Of a stretch of DNA of 64,000 bases, positions 25,100-35,497 are shown in pieces (positions within the stretch are counted from its first letter, which is position 1; every line of letters starts with the position of its first letter). Both the position numbers and the translations under genes were made by a program. The stretch spans positions 248,001-312,000 of the forward strand of contig NZ_JAIUZM010000005.1 in assembly GCF_020171345.1 (NCBI RefSeq). The letters run 5' to 3'. The DNA is from Microbulbifer agarilyticus (GTDB lineage: Bacteria; Pseudomonadota; Gammaproteobacteria; Pseudomonadales; Cellvibrionaceae). Under the pieces are notes generated by a model. The model was not told the origin of the DNA, searched no databases, and saw nothing but the letters and a program-made list of their open reading frames with translations.

Positions 25100-27925
25100 T
25101 TAACCGAGCATCGGCCCAAGGAAGCGGCCGGTGTGGGAACCCTCTACCTCGGCGACGTCTTCCGGCGTGCCGGTGGCAATGATCTGGCCGCCGCCGGAGC
25201 CGCCCTCCGGGCCGAGGTCAACAATCCAGTCCGCGGTCTTCACGACATCCAGGTTGTGCTCGATTACCACGATGGTGTTGCCGTGATCGCGCAGTCGGTG
25301 CAGTACGTCCAGCAGTAGTTGGATATCGGCAAAGTGCAGACCGGTGGTGGGTTCGTCGAGGATATACAGGGTCTGCCCGGTATCCCGTTTGGAAAGCTCA
25401 CGGGAGAGTTTTACCCGCTGTGCTTCACCGCCGGAAAGTGTGGTGGCGGCCTGTCCGAGCTTGATATACGACAGGCCCACGTCCATTAGTGTCTGCAGTT
25501 TTTTCGCGATAGACGGAACCGGGTCGAAGAATTCCCGCGCGTCTTCCACGGTCATTTCCAGGACTTCGTGGATGTTCTTGCCCTTGTACTGCACTTCCAG
25601 TGTTTCCCGGTTGTAGCGTTTGCCTTTGCAGGTGTCGCAGGGCACGTAGATATCCGGCAGGAAGTGCATTTCCACCTTGATTACACCGTCACCCTGACAC
25701 GCTTCGCAGCGGCCACCCTTGACGTTGAAGCTGAAGCGCCCGGGTTTGTATCCCCGTGAGCGGGCTTCCTGAGTGCCGGCAAACAATTCACGGATGGGGG
25801 TGAAGATGCCGGTATAGGTGGCAGGATTGGAGCGCGGTGTGCGGCCGATGGGACTCTGGTCGATATCCACACACTTGTCGAAGTGCTCGAGCCCCTCAAT
25901 TTTTTTGTGCGGCGACGCTTTAAGGGTGGTGGCCTTGTTCAGCGCAGTGGCAGCCAGCGGGTACAGGGTGGTATTGATCAGCGTGGACTTACCGGAGCCA
26001 GAGACACCGGTGATACAGGTGAACAGGCCTACCGGGATTTCCAGATTGACCGACTGCAGGTTGTTACCGGTGGCACCTTCAATGCGCAGCACGTAATCCG
26101 GGTCGAATACATAGCGCTCTTCTGGAATCGCGATCTTCTTTTCACCGGACAAGTACTGCCCGGTAAGCGAGCGATCACACTCGGCGATTTCCTCCGAGGT
26201 GCCCGCAACCACCACCTCGCCGCCGTGTACCCCGGCACCGGGGCCGATATCCACAATAAAGTCGGCACTGCGAATGGCGTCCTCGTCGTGTTCGACCACG
26301 ATCACGGTGTTGCCCAGGTCACGCAGGTGGGTGAGGGTGTTGAGCAGACGTTCATTGTCGCGCTGGTGCAGGCCGATGGAGGGTTCGTCGAGGATGTACA
26401 TCACACCGACGAGGCCGGCGCCGATCTGGCTGGCCAGGCGAATACGCTGGGCCTCACCGCCGGACAGGGTTTCGGCGCTGCGGTTCAGGGTCAGGTAGTT
26501 TAGCCCCACATCCACCAGGAAGCGGAAGCGATCGCGCAGTTCCTTGAGGATCTTGTCGGCAATCTCTTTTTGCGCGCCCTTGAATTTCAGTTGGTCGGCA
26601 AAGTATTCGAAGGCGTCGCCCACCGGCAGCTCGGTGATCTGCGCCAGGGTGCGGTTATCCACAAATACATGCCGGGCTTCACGGCGCAAACGGGTGCCGT
26701 GACACTCGGGGCATTTCTGGGTGCTCAGGTACTTGGCCAGTTCCTCGCGCACCGATTGGGATTCGGTATCCCGGTAGCGGCGCTGGAAGTTGGGGATAAT
26801 GCCCTCGAAGGTGTGGCGGCGCACGGTGATATCACCGCGGTCGTTGACGTAGCTGAAGTCGATGGGCGTATCGCCACTGCCATTCAGAATCACCGCGCGA
26901 TACTTCTTCGCCAGTTTTTGCCACGGCTTGTCCAGGTCGAAGCCGTAGTGCTGCGAGAGGGAATCGAGCATATGGTAGTAGTAGATGTTGCGTCGGTCCC
27001 AACCGCGAATGGCACCCTCGGAGATGCTGCTCTCCGGATCGAGGATCACCTTGTCTTCGTCAAAGAACTGTTTTACGCCCAGGCCGTCACAGCTGGGGCA
27101 GGCACCGGCGGGGTTGTTAAAGGAAAACAGCCGTGGTTCCAGTTCCTCCAGTGAGTAGTCACAGATGGGGCAGGCGTGGCGGGCGGAGAACAGGTAATCG
27201 TCGCGGCCGCCATCCATAAAGCTGATCGAGGCGATGCCATCGGTGAGGTTCAGCGCGGTCTCGAAAGACTCGGCCAGGCGCAGCTGTAGGTCCTCGCGTA
27301 CCTTGAAACGGTCCACCACCACTTCGATGGTGTGCTTCTTGCGCTTGTCCAGCTTGGGGGTGTCATCCAGGTCGCACACGGTGCCGTCGATACGCGCGCG
27401 TACGAAGCCGTCGCGGCGCAACTGCTCAAACACATGCAGGTGCTCACCCTTGCGGTCGCGCACCACCGGCGCCAGCAGCATGATCTTGGTGCCCTCCGGC
27501 AGGGCCAGCACGTGATCCACCATCTGGCTGATGGTCTGGGCCTGCAGCGGCACATCGTGATCCGGGCAGCGCGGCTCACCGACACGGGCGAACAGCAGGC
27601 GCAGGTAGTCGTAAATCTCGGTGATGGTGCCGACGGTGGAGCGCGGGTTGTGGGACGTGGACTTCTGCTCGATGGAAATCGCTGGCGACAGCCCCTCCAC
27701 AGTGTCCACATCGGGCTTTTCCATCATCGACAGGAACTGGCGTGCGTAGGTGGACAGGGATTCCACATAGCGGCGCTGTCCCTCGGCGTACAGGGTGTCG
27801 AAGGCGAGTGAGGACTTACCCGAGCCGGACAGGCCGGTAATCACAATAAGTTTGTCGCGGGGAATATCCAGGTCGATATTCTTCAGGTTGTGGGTGCGTG
27901 CACCCCTGACGTAAATCGTGTCCAC
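25100..27925 (-). CDS. uvrA: Excinuclease ABC subunit A
   Basis: The 941-aa product is UvrA, the damage-recognition ATPase of nucleotide excision repair. It has two ABC ATPase modules: [15 protein letters not shown] and [14 protein letters not shown] as Walker A motifs, then [12 protein letters not shown] and [12 protein letters not shown] as signatures. The zinc modules are visible as CPICDYS..CPSCDG and [14 protein letters not shown]. The start is the GTG at 27925, with AGGA six bases before it. The in-frame ATG 45 bp upstream would add residues absent from usual UvrA, which is about 940 aa. The gene shares its upstream region with a divergent MFS transporter, as in pseudomonads. Confidence 0.98.
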   Translation of the reverse strand: MDTIYVRGARTHNLKNIDLDIPRDKLIVITGLSGSGKSSLAFDTLYAEGQRRYVESLSTYARQFLSMMEKPDVDTVEGLSPAISIEQKSTSHNPRSTVGTITEIYDYLRLLFARVGEPRCPDHDVPLQAQTISQMVDHVLALPEGTKIMLLAPVVRDRKGEHLHVFEQLRRDGFVRARIDGTVCDLDDTPKLDKRKKHTIEVVVDRFKVREDLQLRLAESFETALNLTDGIASISFMDGGRDDYLFSARHACPICDYSLEELEPRLFSFNNPAGACPSCDGLGVKQFFDEDKVILDPESSISEGAIRGWDRRNIYYYHMLDSLSQHYGFDLDKPWQKLAKKYRAVILNGSGDTPIDFSYVNDRGDITVRRHTFEGIIPNFQRRYRDTESQSVREELAKYLSTQKCPECHGTRLRREARHVFVDNRTLAQITELPVGDAFEYFADQLKFKGAQKEIADKILKELRDRFRFLVDVGLNYLTLNRSAETLSGGEAQRIRLASQIGAGLVGVMYILDEPSIGLHQRDNERLLNTLTHLRDLGNTVIVVEHDEDAIRSADFIVDIGPGAGVHGGEVVVAGTSEEIAECDRSLTGQYLSGEKKIAIPEERYVFDPDYVLRIEGATGNNLQSVNLEIPVGLFTCITGVSGSGKSTLINTTLYPLAATALNKATTLKASPHKKIEGLEHFDKCVDIDQSPIGRTPRSNPATYTGIFTPIRELFAGTQEARSRGYKPGRFSFNVKGGRCEACQGDGVIKVEMHFLPDIYVPCDTCKGKRYNRETLEVQYKGKNIHEVLEMTVEDAREFFDPVPSIAKKLQTLMDVGLSYIKLGQAATTLSGGEAQRVKLSRELSKRDTGQTLYILDEPTTGLHFADIQLLLDVLHRLRDHGNTIVVIEHNLDVVKTADWIVDLGPEGGSGGGQIIATGTPEDVAEVEGSHTGRFLGPMLG

Positions 27926-27963
27926 TCGTCTTCCTGTTGCAAAAAGTGTGTGACTCGCGCGTC

Positions 27964-28025
27964 GGGCCATGTGTGGCCCGGCGGAAACAAACGGTCAAGT
28001 ATAATCCGAGGCGCCGACGTGCCAA
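27964..28025 (-). promoter_or_regulatory. uvrA promoter and leader hairpin
   Basis: On the minus strand TTGGCA (28020-28025) and TATACT (27998-28003) are 16 bp apart, a good sigma-70 promoter reading into uvrA. The leader then contains a 7-bp hairpin, CGGGCCA-TGTG-TGGCCCG on the plus strand (27963-27980), with no U-tract. I saw no clear CTG-N10-CAG LexA box here. Confidence 0.6.
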
Positions 28026-28118
28026 AATCCGCGTAACGCGATACGCCGAGGGGGATCAATTCCTGCGGCCCGCACTGGTACAATGCGTCCCGATTTTTCC
28101 TGTGTCCGGATTTTTTGC

Positions 28119-29291
28119 ATGAACTCCACCGAACGCCGCGCGCTCGCCGGCCTCGCCTCCCTGTATGTGTTCCGCATGCTCGGCCTGTTTATGGTGCTGC
28201 CCGTGCTGTCTCTTTACGGCAGCGACTACAGCGGCAGCACCCCGGCCCTGTTGGGGCTCGCCCTGGGAGCTTATGGGTTGAGTCAGGCGATTCTACAGAT
28301 CCCGCTGGGTGTGCTGAGTGACCGCTGGGGGCGCAAGCCGGTGATATTTCTGGGCTTGGCGGTGTTCGCGATCGGCAGCGTGGTGGCGGCCACGAGCGAG
28401 TCGGTGTACGGCCTGATTGGCGGACGCATTCTACAGGGCGCCGGTGCCATTGCCGCGGCAACCATGGCGCTGGCAGCCGACCTGACCCGGGATGAGAACC
28501 GCGGTAAGGCGATGGCGATCATCGGCGCTTCCATTGGTGTGGCCTTCGTGCTCGCAGTGGTGCTCGGCCCGCTGCTGGCCAACCTGGGTGGCCTGTCCGC
28601 AATTTTCTGGCTGACCGCGCTCCTCGCGCTGCTGGGGATACTCCTGGTGTGGCGCCTGGTACCCAACCCGCAAGTCCAGATACGACGCGGTCCGGTATCG
28701 GGCGATTTCGCGCGTGTGCTCAGTAATGCTTCCGTGTGGCGCCTGGTGTGTGGGGTCTTTTTCCTGCACCTGTTACTGACCGCGCTGTTTATACCCCTGC
28801 CGTTATTGCTGGTGGAGCAGCTGCAGTTGCCCAGTGCGGACCACTGGAAGCTCTACGCACCGCTGTTACTGGGTACCTTCGTGGTGATGGTGCCGCTGAT
28901 GCGCATGGCGGAAAAGCGCCAGCAGGTCCCCGCGGCAATGCGACTGGCCCTGTTGGGACTGGTTTTTGGCGGTGTTGCCCTGATGCCGTCGACCGAGGGG
29001 GGCTGGATTGTCGCCTGTCTGGCACTGTTCTTCCTGGCGTTCAACCTGCTCGAAGCATTACTTCCCGCACAGCTGACCCGGGAAGCGCCAGCCGAGTGCC
29101 GTGGTGCGGCTTCCGGCCTTTATGCCACCTGCCAGTTTTTGGGGGCGTTTGCCGGCGGTAGCCTGGGCGGGCTCCTGTATGGTCATGGCGGCGCAGGCAG
29201 CGTCGCGACCTTCGTATTGGGTGTGCTGGTGCTCTGGTCGATCAGCTGGTGGCAGCTGCGAGGCATCCGCTTGACGGTTGCGAGTAGCTAA
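28119..29291 (+). CDS. MFS transporter
   Basis: The 390-aa protein has twelve hydrophobic segments and the major facilitator signature GVLSDRWGRKPVI between segments 2 and 3. YajR-like relatives of this gene commonly sit divergent to uvrA and upstream of ssb in pseudomonads. It is probably a proton-driven drug or sugar-efflux carrier. The substrate cannot be predicted. I chose the ATG at 28119 because the in-frame ATG at 28083 adds residues that do not fit the family's start, although neither has a strong ribosome site. Confidence 0.85.
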   Translation: MNSTERRALAGLASLYVFRMLGLFMVLPVLSLYGSDYSGSTPALLGLALGAYGLSQAILQIPLGVLSDRWGRKPVIFLGLAVFAIGSVVAATSESVYGLIGGRILQGAGAIAAATMALAADLTRDENRGKAMAIIGASIGVAFVLAVVLGPLLANLGGLSAIFWLTALLALLGILLVWRLVPNPQVQIRRGPVSGDFARVLSNASVWRLVCGVFFLHLLLTALFIPLPLLLVEQLQLPSADHWKLYAPLLLGTFVVMVPLMRMAEKRQQVPAAMRLALLGLVFGGVALMPSTEGGWIVACLALFFLAFNLLEALLPAQLTREAPAECRGAASGLYATCQFLGAFAGGSLGGLLYGHGGAGSVATFVLGVLVLWSISWWQLRGIRLTVASS

Positions 29292-29370
29292 TCACATACC
29301 CCCTTGTCTCAGCTTGGGCAACTCCAGCCATTCGCCCCGGCGGTGACGGCCCTTGCCGAGTATTGTATGC

Positions 29371-29390
29371 TGCTGGATATAAATACACCG
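29371..29390. promoter_or_regulatory. Imperfect LexA-like box upstream of ssb
   Basis: CTG-GATATAAATA-CAC (29373-29388) matches the E. coli LexA consensus CTG-N10-CAG except for the final base, and has the expected AT-rich alternating centre. It lies about 115 bp before ssb and overlaps a TATAAA-like -10 element, so LexA control of ssb is possible but not established. Confidence 0.3.
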
Positions 29391-29504
29391 TTGGCTGCGC
29401 CGGGGTTTGCCCTGCCGCAGCCCCGTTGGTTTTCCGGCAATATTTTTAACCTTTTTTAGAACATGAGAGCCCCGGTCGCCCCGGGGCGCAGAGAGGAGAG
29501 GCAC

Positions 29505-30089
29505 ATGGCTTCCAGAGGCGTGAACAAAGTAATCCTGGTGGGCAACCTGGGCGGTGACCCCGAGACCCGTTACATGCCGAGCGGTGGTGCCGTAACCAAC
29601 GTGACCGTAGCGACTTCCGAGACCTGGAAAGACAAGCAGAGCGGTCAGCAGCAAGAGCGTACCGAATGGCACCGTGTGGTGTTTTTCAATCGCCTCGCTG
29701 AAATTGCCGGCGAATACCTGCGCAAGGGCAGCAAGGTATACCTCGAAGGTTCCCTGCGTACCCGCAAGTGGCAGGACAAGAACTCCGGCCAGGACCGTTA
29801 CACCACCGAAATCGTTGCCAGCGAAATGCAGATGCTGGATAGCCGCGGCGAAGGTGGCTACCAGCAGCAGGGCCAGGGTGGTGGCTTCCAGCAGCAAAAC
29901 CAGGGCGGTGGTTTTCAACAGGATCAGGGTGGCTACCAGGACGAATTCGCCCAGGGCCGTTCTGCGCCTTCACCGATGGCACCGTCCAACCAGCAGCAGG
30001 GTGGCGGCCAGCCGCAGAGTCGCCCCGCAGGTAATCAGCCTCCCGCCGGTGGCTTTGACAACAGCTTCGACGACGACATTCCCTTCTAA
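29505..30089 (+). CDS. ssb: Single-stranded DNA-binding protein
   Basis: The 194-aa SSB has the N-terminal OB fold ([50 protein letters not shown]). A long Gln/Gly-rich linker follows, then the acidic tip DDDIPF that recruits repair and replication partners. The linker contains repeated Q-Q-Q-G-Q-G-G units. The start at 29505 has GAGAGGAG just upstream. The in-frame ATG at 29463 would add 14 residues not found in SSB. The gene is followed after 16 bp by a sugar-nucleotide-binding protein, probably on the same transcript. Confidence 0.98.
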   Translation: MASRGVNKVILVGNLGGDPETRYMPSGGAVTNVTVATSETWKDKQSGQQQERTEWHRVVFFNRLAEIAGEYLRKGSKVYLEGSLRTRKWQDKNSGQDRYTTEIVASEMQMLDSRGEGGYQQQGQGGGFQQQNQGGGFQQDQGGYQDEFAQGRSAPSPMAPSNQQQGGGQPQSRPAGNQPPAGGFDNSFDDDIPF

Positions 30090-30105
30090 GTTGGCCTGAA
30101 CCGCC

Positions 30106-30954
30106 ATGCACCACACTGGCTACAAGCCCGACACCGCCGTTGTGATCGGTGCGGGTAACGCAATGGATAGCGCCTTGCAAAAGGGCCTGCAAAAGGTCGG
30201 ATTCCGGGTGCAATTGCTCAGCGCCGAGCAGTTTATCGAGGGCGGACTTCCGGATGGCGTGCGCCCGATTATCGTCAATGCCGCCAGCTGTGCTGGCGGG
30301 ATTCGCATGCCCGAGGCCAAGGCGGTGTGTCACGCACTGCTGAATCAGTCGTGCCACGCGATACTGCACCTGTCCTCCTACGGGGTCTTCGGTCATGTAG
30401 GCAGCAGAAAAATTGATGAGGATGCCGAGCCCGACCCGCTGTCCGAGCGCGGGCGTGACTGGTTTGCGTGCGAGCAAACGCTCACCTCGCTGGATAACGT
30501 CAGTATCTTGCGCCTGGGCTGGCAGGTAGACCGCAGCGAGCAGGCGCTACTGGGCCGGGTCATTCGCAGCCTGCTGGACGGGCGCGCGGTGTCGCTGGAC
30601 GACGCCAGCCTGGGCAACCCGGTAACTGTGTCCGACCTTGTGCGTGTTGTGGTGGCGATTACCCAGCAGCTTGCCAGCGGTGCACCGACATCCGGCCTGT
30701 ATCACTATGGCTCCGCGGATACCTGTACCGCCATGGATTTTGGGCGCGAGGTGGTCGATCGGATGCGCTCGCTAAACGGGGATGATTTCGCCGCGGAGTT
30801 GACCGTGCTGGAACCCGCGGAAAAGGATCGCTCCTATGTGCTGGCCTGTGGTCGCCTGCGGGATGTGTTCGGTATCCAGCAGCGCAGCTGGCGGCAGGGG
30901 CTCACCCGTCAGGTGGAGTTGTGGCTGGAGCGCTTGCAAAAACCCGCCTCCTGA
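30106..30954 (+). CDS. NAD(P)-binding sugar-nucleotide epimerase/reductase-like protein
   Basis: The 282-aa protein resembles extended SDR (RmlD-like) enzymes. It has an N-terminal Rossmann segment AVVIGAGNAMDSALQKGL with a degenerate glycine motif, a HLSSYGVFGHVG active-site region with Ser and Tyr, and a C-terminal substrate domain (GNPVTVSDLVRVVV, GLYHYGSADTCTAMDF). Some catalytic elements, such as the YxxxK lysine, are not obvious, so it may be a weak or regulatory member. It follows ssb by 16 bp. Its substrate is unknown. Confidence 0.65.
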   Translation: MHHTGYKPDTAVVIGAGNAMDSALQKGLQKVGFRVQLLSAEQFIEGGLPDGVRPIIVNAASCAGGIRMPEAKAVCHALLNQSCHAILHLSSYGVFGHVGSRKIDEDAEPDPLSERGRDWFACEQTLTSLDNVSILRLGWQVDRSEQALLGRVIRSLLDGRAVSLDDASLGNPVTVSDLVRVVVAITQQLASGAPTSGLYHYGSADTCTAMDFGREVVDRMRSLNGDDFAAELTVLEPAEKDRSYVLACGRLRDVFGIQQRSWRQGLTRQVELWLERLQKPAS

Positions 30955-30980
30955 GTCTGGCTTGTAGAAATATGCAGAAC

Positions 30981-31017
30981 AAAAAAGGGCGAACCGCTAA
31001 GCGGTTCGCCCTTTTTT
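30981..31017. terminator. Bidirectional intrinsic terminator
   Basis: AAAAAAGGGCGAACCGC, loop TAA, and the exact complement ending in TTTTTT form a strong stem with A/U tracts on both sides. It serves the SDR-like gene (plus) and fabB (minus), which converge here. Confidence 0.95.
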
Positions 31018-31050
31018 ATTGCGCTGAGGGCTGCGGCCCTCGCACAGCGA

Positions 31051-32274
31051 TCAGATTTTGTCGAACACCAGGCTGGCGTTGGTGCCACCAAAGCCGAAGG
31101 AGTTGGACAGCGCGCGGTTGACCTTGGCCTCGCGCAGTTCCGTGACCAGGTCCAGCCCTTCCGCCGCTTCATCCACTGTCTCAACGTTGGCGGAGGCCGC
31201 GATAAAGTCATTCTGCATCATCAGCAGGGAGTAGATGGCTTCCTGTACGCCGGCAGCGCCCAGAGAGTGGCCGGTGAGGGACTTGGTGGAGGCAAACGCC
31301 GGTACGTCATTGCCAAACACTTCCTTCATGGCGCGCAGCTCCGCGACATCGCCCACCGGCGTGGAAGTACCGTGGGTATTGATGTAGTCCACTTTGCCTT
31401 CCAGGCCCTTGCCGTCCATGCCAGCCAGTGCCTGCTGCATGCAGCGTGCCGCACCTTCGCCGCTCGGGGCCACCATGTCGTAACCGTCAGAGGTGGCGCC
31501 ATAGCCGACCAGTTCCGCGATGATGTTGGCGCCGCGGGCCTTGGCGTGTTCGTACTCTTCCAGTACCAGACAGCCGCCACCGCCGGCAATTACAAAGCCG
31601 TCGCGGTCCGCGTCGTAGGGGCGGGATGCGGTCGTTGGGGCATCGTTGTACTTGGAGGACAGGGCGCCCATGGCATCAAACAGGTGCGTCAGGCTCCAGG
31701 CCAGCTCTTCGCCGCCGCCCGCGAATACCACGTCCTGTTTGCCCATCTGGATCAGTTCTGCGCCGTTGCCGATACAGTGCGCGGAGGTGGCACAGGCGGA
31801 GGAGATGGAGTAGTTCACACCCTTGATCTTGAATGGCGTGGCCAGACACGCGGATACGGTGCTGCCCATCACCTGAGGAACCCGGTAGGCGCCTACGCGA
31901 CGCACACCCTTGGTTTTCAGGATGTTGGCTGCCTCAATGATGGCGGCGGTGGAGGTGCCGCCTGAGCCCATCACCAGGCCGGTGCGCGGATTCGAAACCT
32001 GGGATTCTTCCAGACCTGCCATGGCGATCGCTTCCGCCATGGAGATATATGCGTAGGCCGCGGAGTCTCCCATGAAGCGCAGGTGCTTGCGGTCAATGTG
32101 CTCTTTGAAGTCGATATCGACCACACCGGCGATCTGGCTGCGCAGGCCCAGCTCTGCGTACTCTTCCATCGCGCGGATACCGCTGCGACCAGCTTTCAGG
32201 GAGGCCAGCACTTCTTGTGTGTTGTTACCGATACAAGAAGTGATACCCATTCCGGTAATGACTACGCGGCGCAT
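31051..32274 (-). CDS. fabB: Beta-ketoacyl-ACP synthase I
   Basis: The 407-aa enzyme condenses malonyl-ACP with acyl-ACP and extends unsaturated intermediates made by FabA. The thiolase-fold triad is visible: Cys161 in [10 protein letters not shown], His in [11 protein letters not shown] and His in [12 protein letters not shown]. Length and N-terminus ([17 protein letters not shown]) match FabB rather than FabF. The ATG at 32274 follows GGAG by six bases. The TTG twelve bases upstream overlaps that site. fabB lies 76 bp downstream of fabA in the usual fabAB operon. Confidence 0.97.
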   Translation of the reverse strand: MRRVVITGMGITSCIGNNTQEVLASLKAGRSGIRAMEEYAELGLRSQIAGVVDIDFKEHIDRKHLRFMGDSAAYAYISMAEAIAMAGLEESQVSNPRTGLVMGSGGTSTAAIIEAANILKTKGVRRVGAYRVPQVMGSTVSACLATPFKIKGVNYSISSACATSAHCIGNGAELIQMGKQDVVFAGGGEELAWSLTHLFDAMGALSSKYNDAPTTASRPYDADRDGFVIAGGGGCLVLEEYEHAKARGANIIAELVGYGATSDGYDMVAPSGEGAARCMQQALAGMDGKGLEGKVDYINTHGTSTPVGDVAELRAMKEVFGNDVPAFASTKSLTGHSLGAAGVQEAIYSLLMMQNDFIAASANVETVDEAAEGLDLVTELREAKVNRALSNSFGFGGTNASLVFDKI

Positions 32275-32350
32275 AGTGATCTCCAATAAAACTTGTAGAG
32301 TGAATTGTTATATTTCTATGTGACAGCCACTGGAGTGACTGTCTGCCGTA

Positions 32351-32875
32351 TCAGAAGTCGTCGGTACGGGTAAACAGACCCACACGCAGGTCTTTTGCGG
32401 TGTAGATTTCACGGCCGTCCACGGACACAGAGCCATTGCCGATACCCATCACCAGCTTGCGCTCTACCAGGCGACTCATCTGGATGTGGTAGGTGACCTT
32501 TTTGTTGGTTGGCAGGATCTGCCCGGTGAACTTCACTTCACCACAACCCAGTGCGCGGCCGCGACCGGGGTTGCCTTTCCATGCCAGGAAGTAACCCAGC
32601 AGCTGCCACATGGCGTCGAGGCCGAGACAGCCGGGCATTACCGGGTCGCCGGGGAAGTGGCAGTCAAAAAACCACAGGTCTGGAGTGATATCCAATTCGG
32701 CGATCAATTCTCCCTTGCCGAATTCACCGCCGTCTTTGGCGATGTGGGTGATGCGATCCAGCATCAGCATGTTGGGAGTCGGCAGCTGTGCGTTGCCCGG
32801 CCCGAACATTTCACCGCGGCCACAGGCCAGAAGTTCCTCACGGGTATAGCTGCTTTTTTGAACGAAATTACTCAT
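32351..32875 (-). CDS. fabA: 3-hydroxydecanoyl-ACP dehydratase/isomerase
   Basis: The 174-aa product is FabA, which dehydrates 3-hydroxydecanoyl-ACP and isomerises the double bond to start unsaturated fatty acid synthesis. The catalytic histidine is His73 in [11 protein letters not shown] and the aspartate is Asp87 in LGLDAMWQL, matching the E. coli residues with a three-residue offset. The start at 32875 has GGGGA upstream. The in-frame start at 32914 would add 13 residues and overlap the promoter. First gene of fabAB. Confidence 0.98.
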   Translation of the reverse strand: MSNFVQKSSYTREELLACGRGEMFGPGNAQLPTPNMLMLDRITHIAKDGGEFGKGELIAELDITPDLWFFDCHFPGDPVMPGCLGLDAMWQLLGYFLAWKGNPGRGRALGCGEVKFTGQILPTNKKVTYHIQMSRLVERKLVMGIGNGSVSVDGREIYTAKDLRVGLFTRTDDF

Positions 32876-32912
32876 TGGGTCCCCATTCTGGGTATTTCTT
32901 ACACGAGCCGGC

Positions 32913-32940
32913 ATTCTAAGCGCTAAGGATATCTTGTCCA
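32913..32940 (-). promoter_or_regulatory. fabA promoter
   Basis: On the minus strand TGGACA (32935-32940) and TAGAAT (32913-32918) are separated by 16 bp, giving a good sigma-70 promoter about 40 bp before the fabA start. The flanking TGACTGACTGG could hold a regulator site, but I saw no FabR or DesT consensus. Confidence 0.6.
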
Positions 32941-33204
32941 GTCAGTCATAACGCTTTTTGTGACTGGAACTGTCCCAATTAGCCCTTGACCCTCGTTGTT
33001 TGGCTCGAAACTCCGGACATCTTGCCAGATTGCCCGCAGAGACCGCTAGTCCTGTGTTGCTGTAACGAGGTGTGCCTGAAGGCTGTCATCCATTTGTGAT
33101 AAGTTGCGCGGTCAACGGATGTCCGAGGTTTTGCCGTTGTGCTCTTGAAACTCAGCGTTTCGGCACAAGTTACACGGAATCGATTTAATAATGAGGGACG
33201 TGCA
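32941..33204. other. fabA-galU divergent region, remaining part
   Basis: The whole gap between fabA and galU is 329 bp. Apart from the fabA promoter I could not assign a galU promoter with confidence. A possible -10 element, GATAAG, lies near 33098. No gene is seen here. Confidence 0.4.
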
Positions 33205-34041
33205 ATGCTCAAAAAGTGTCTTTTCCCGGTCGCGGGCTACGGCACGCGGTTCTTGCCGGCCACCAAGGCCATGCCCAAGGAGATGCTGCCGCTGGTTAAC
33301 AAGCCACTGGTCCAGTATGGCGTCGAGGAAGCCATTGAGGCGGGACTGACCGAGATCGGTTTTGTCACTGGCCGCGGCAAGCGCGCGATCGAAGACCATT
33401 TCGATACGAATTTTGAGCTGGAACACCAGATTGCCGGCACCGGCAAGGAGCGTTACCTCGATTGTGTGCGCAAGGTGATCGATACTGCGAGTTTTTCCTA
33501 CACCCGTCAGGGGGAAATGCGCGGCCTTGGGGATGCAATCCTGCAGGGGCAGCGCCTGATCGGTGATGAACCCTTTGGCGTGGTACTGGCGGATGACCTG
33601 TGCCTGAACGACGATCTGGGTGTGCTGGGGCAGATGGTGCAACTGTACAAACAGTTCCGCTGCAGCATTGTCGCCGTTGAGGAAGTGCCGAAAGAGCAGA
33701 TCCACAAGTTCGGGGTAATTGCCGGCAACGAAATCAAGCCGGGCCTGTACCAGGTCACCAACATGGTGGAAAAGCCCAAGGCGGAAGAGGCCCCCAGCAA
33801 TATGGCCATTATCGGCCGTTACGTGCTGACGCCGGATATTTTTGACCTGATTCGCGAGACCCCGCCCGGTAAAAACGGCGAGGTCCAGATTACCGATGCT
33901 CTGCTGACCCAGGCCAAACGTGGCTGTGTTCTTGCATACCGATTCAAGGGGCGCCGCTTCGACTGCGGTTCTGTCGACGGCTTTATCGAAGCCACCAACC
34001 ATGTTTACCAAAATGTCTATTTGCCGGGAGAGAGTGGCTGA
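33205..34041 (+). CDS. galU: UTP-glucose-1-phosphate uridylyltransferase
   Basis: The 278-aa enzyme makes UDP-glucose from UTP and glucose-1-phosphate, a precursor for the initiating glycosyl phosphotransferase of the polysaccharide locus. The nucleotidyltransferase signature is [27 protein letters not shown], shown here in its parts [12 protein letters not shown] and [22 protein letters not shown] and the ADDLCL metal site follow. The ATG at 33205 has GAGGGA eight bases before it. The frame is open upstream to 33139 but that part is non-family sequence. The phosphomannomutase gene starts one base after its stop. Confidence 0.97.
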   Translation: MLKKCLFPVAGYGTRFLPATKAMPKEMLPLVNKPLVQYGVEEAIEAGLTEIGFVTGRGKRAIEDHFDTNFELEHQIAGTGKERYLDCVRKVIDTASFSYTRQGEMRGLGDAILQGQRLIGDEPFGVVLADDLCLNDDLGVLGQMVQLYKQFRCSIVAVEEVPKEQIHKFGVIAGNEIKPGLYQVTNMVEKPKAEEAPSNMAIIGRYVLTPDIFDLIRETPPGKNGEVQITDALLTQAKRGCVLAYRFKGRRFDCGSVDGFIEATNHVYQNVYLPGESG

Positions 34042-34042
34042 G

Positions 34043-35392
34043 ATGTCTGAATTAACCTGTTTTAAAGCCTATGACCTGCGCGGCCGGGTGCCGGATGAGC
34101 TGAATACGGATGTGGCTTATCGTGTGGGCCGGGCTTTTGCCCAGTATCTGGATGCGCGCCGCGTGGTGGTTGGCCATGATATTCGCCTGACCAGCGGCGA
34201 GCTGACCGATGCGCTGGCCAATGGCTTGCGCGATGCTGGTGCAGACGTCTACCACATCGGTGAATGCGGTACCGAGGAAATCTACTTCTCGACCTTTCAC
34301 GGGGACTTTGACGGCGGTATCTGTGTAACCGCAAGCCACAACCCCATGGATTACAACGGTATGAAGTTCGTCCGCGCGGGCTCACGCCCGATCAGCGGCG
34401 ATACCGGCCTGCTGGATATCAAGAAGCTGGCCGAAGACAACGATTTCGCTGCGGTGGAGACGCGCGGCGAACTGCACACCTTTGCCCACCGCGATGACTT
34501 TGTAAAACACCTGCTTGGCTATGTGGATACTTCTGCACTGAAGCCGTTAAAGTTGGTGGTCAATGCGGGTAACGGTGGCGCCGGCTCTGTGGTAGATGCA
34601 CTGGCCCCGAGCCTGCCGTTCGAGTTTGTGCGCGTGCACCACGAACCCAATGGCAACTTCCCCAACGGTATTCCCAACCCGATTCTGCCGGAGAACCGCG
34701 AATCCACCGCTGCTGCGGTGCGTGAAAGCGGCGCCGATTTCGGTATTGCCTGGGATGGCGACTTTGACCGCTGCTTCTTCTTTGATGAAAGTGGCGAGTT
34801 TATCGAGGGTTACTACGTAGTTGGCCTGCTGGCCGAAGCGTTCCTGGCCAAGCACCCGGGCGCGAAGGTTGTGCATGACCCGCGTCTGACCTGGAATACT
34901 GAAGACATCGTGCAAGCTGCTGGTGGTACCCCGGTGCAGAGCAAAACCGGCCATGCATTCATCAAGGAGCGCATGCGCAAGGAAGACGCCATCTATGGTG
35001 GTGAGATGAGTGCCCACCACTATTTCCGTGATTTTGCCTATTGTGACAGCGGCATGATTCCCTGGCTGCTGGTGGCTGAACTGGTGAGCCGCAGCGGCAA
35101 GTCTCTGTCCCAGCTGGTGGGTGAGCGCATGGCCGCCTTCCCCTGCAGTGGCGAGATCAACTCCAAGGTCGAAGACCCCAAGGCGCTGCTGCAGTCGGCG
35201 GAAGAGAAATACGCGGGCGGCGCTAACAGTGTCGAGCACGTGGATGGCCTGAGCGTTGCCTTTGACGATTGGCGCTTTAACTTGCGTATGTCCAATACCG
35301 AGCCGGTTGTGCGCCTGAACGTCGAATCCCGTGGCGATGCGGCGTTGATGAAGGCCAAGACCGAAGAGTTGTTAACCTTGATTCGTGGCTAG
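34043..35392 (+). CDS. cpsG: Phosphomannomutase (CpsG/ManB type)
   Basis: The 449-aa alpha-D-phosphohexomutase interconverts mannose-6-phosphate and mannose-1-phosphate for GDP-mannose synthesis. The N-terminus [18 protein letters not shown], the phosphoserine loop [11 protein letters not shown] (Ser98), the metal loop WDGDFDRC and the sugar loop GEMSAHHYF are all present. It resembles E. coli CpsG in length and start. Dual phosphoglucomutase activity, as in AlgC, is possible. The gene starts one base after galU ends, so the two form an operon that supplies sugar nucleotides. Confidence 0.93.
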   Translation: MSELTCFKAYDLRGRVPDELNTDVAYRVGRAFAQYLDARRVVVGHDIRLTSGELTDALANGLRDAGADVYHIGECGTEEIYFSTFHGDFDGGICVTASHNPMDYNGMKFVRAGSRPISGDTGLLDIKKLAEDNDFAAVETRGELHTFAHRDDFVKHLLGYVDTSALKPLKLVVNAGNGGAGSVVDALAPSLPFEFVRVHHEPNGNFPNGIPNPILPENRESTAAAVRESGADFGIAWDGDFDRCFFFDESGEFIEGYYVVGLLAEAFLAKHPGAKVVHDPRLTWNTEDIVQAAGGTPVQSKTGHAFIKERMRKEDAIYGGEMSAHHYFRDFAYCDSGMIPWLLVAELVSRSGKSLSQLVGERMAAFPCSGEINSKVEDPKALLQSAEEKYAGGANSVEHVDGLSVAFDDWRFNLRMSNTEPVVRLNVESRGDAALMKAKTEELLTLIRG

Positions 35393-35440
35393 CAGCCTTC
35401 TGGCCTTAGTGGCCCCGCGGCTGTAAACAAAGCCGTAAAT

Positions 35441-35471
35441 AAAAAGCCCCGGAGTAATCCGGGGCTTTTTT
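35441..35471. terminator. Bidirectional intrinsic terminator
   Basis: AAAAAGCCCCGGA, loop GTAA, TCCGGGGCTTTTT forms a strong stem flanked by A and T tracts. It ends the galU-cpsG transcript and also ispB, which converges from the right. Confidence 0.95.
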
Positions 35472-35497
35472 GTTTGGTGCAGGAGGCTTGGTGCGCG

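Noticed and set aside
33112-34011. Minus-strand open frame opposite galU
   Set aside because: Antisense of a conserved gene, with no ribosome site or domain. The same holds for frames opposite ssb, cpsG, ispB and ileS.
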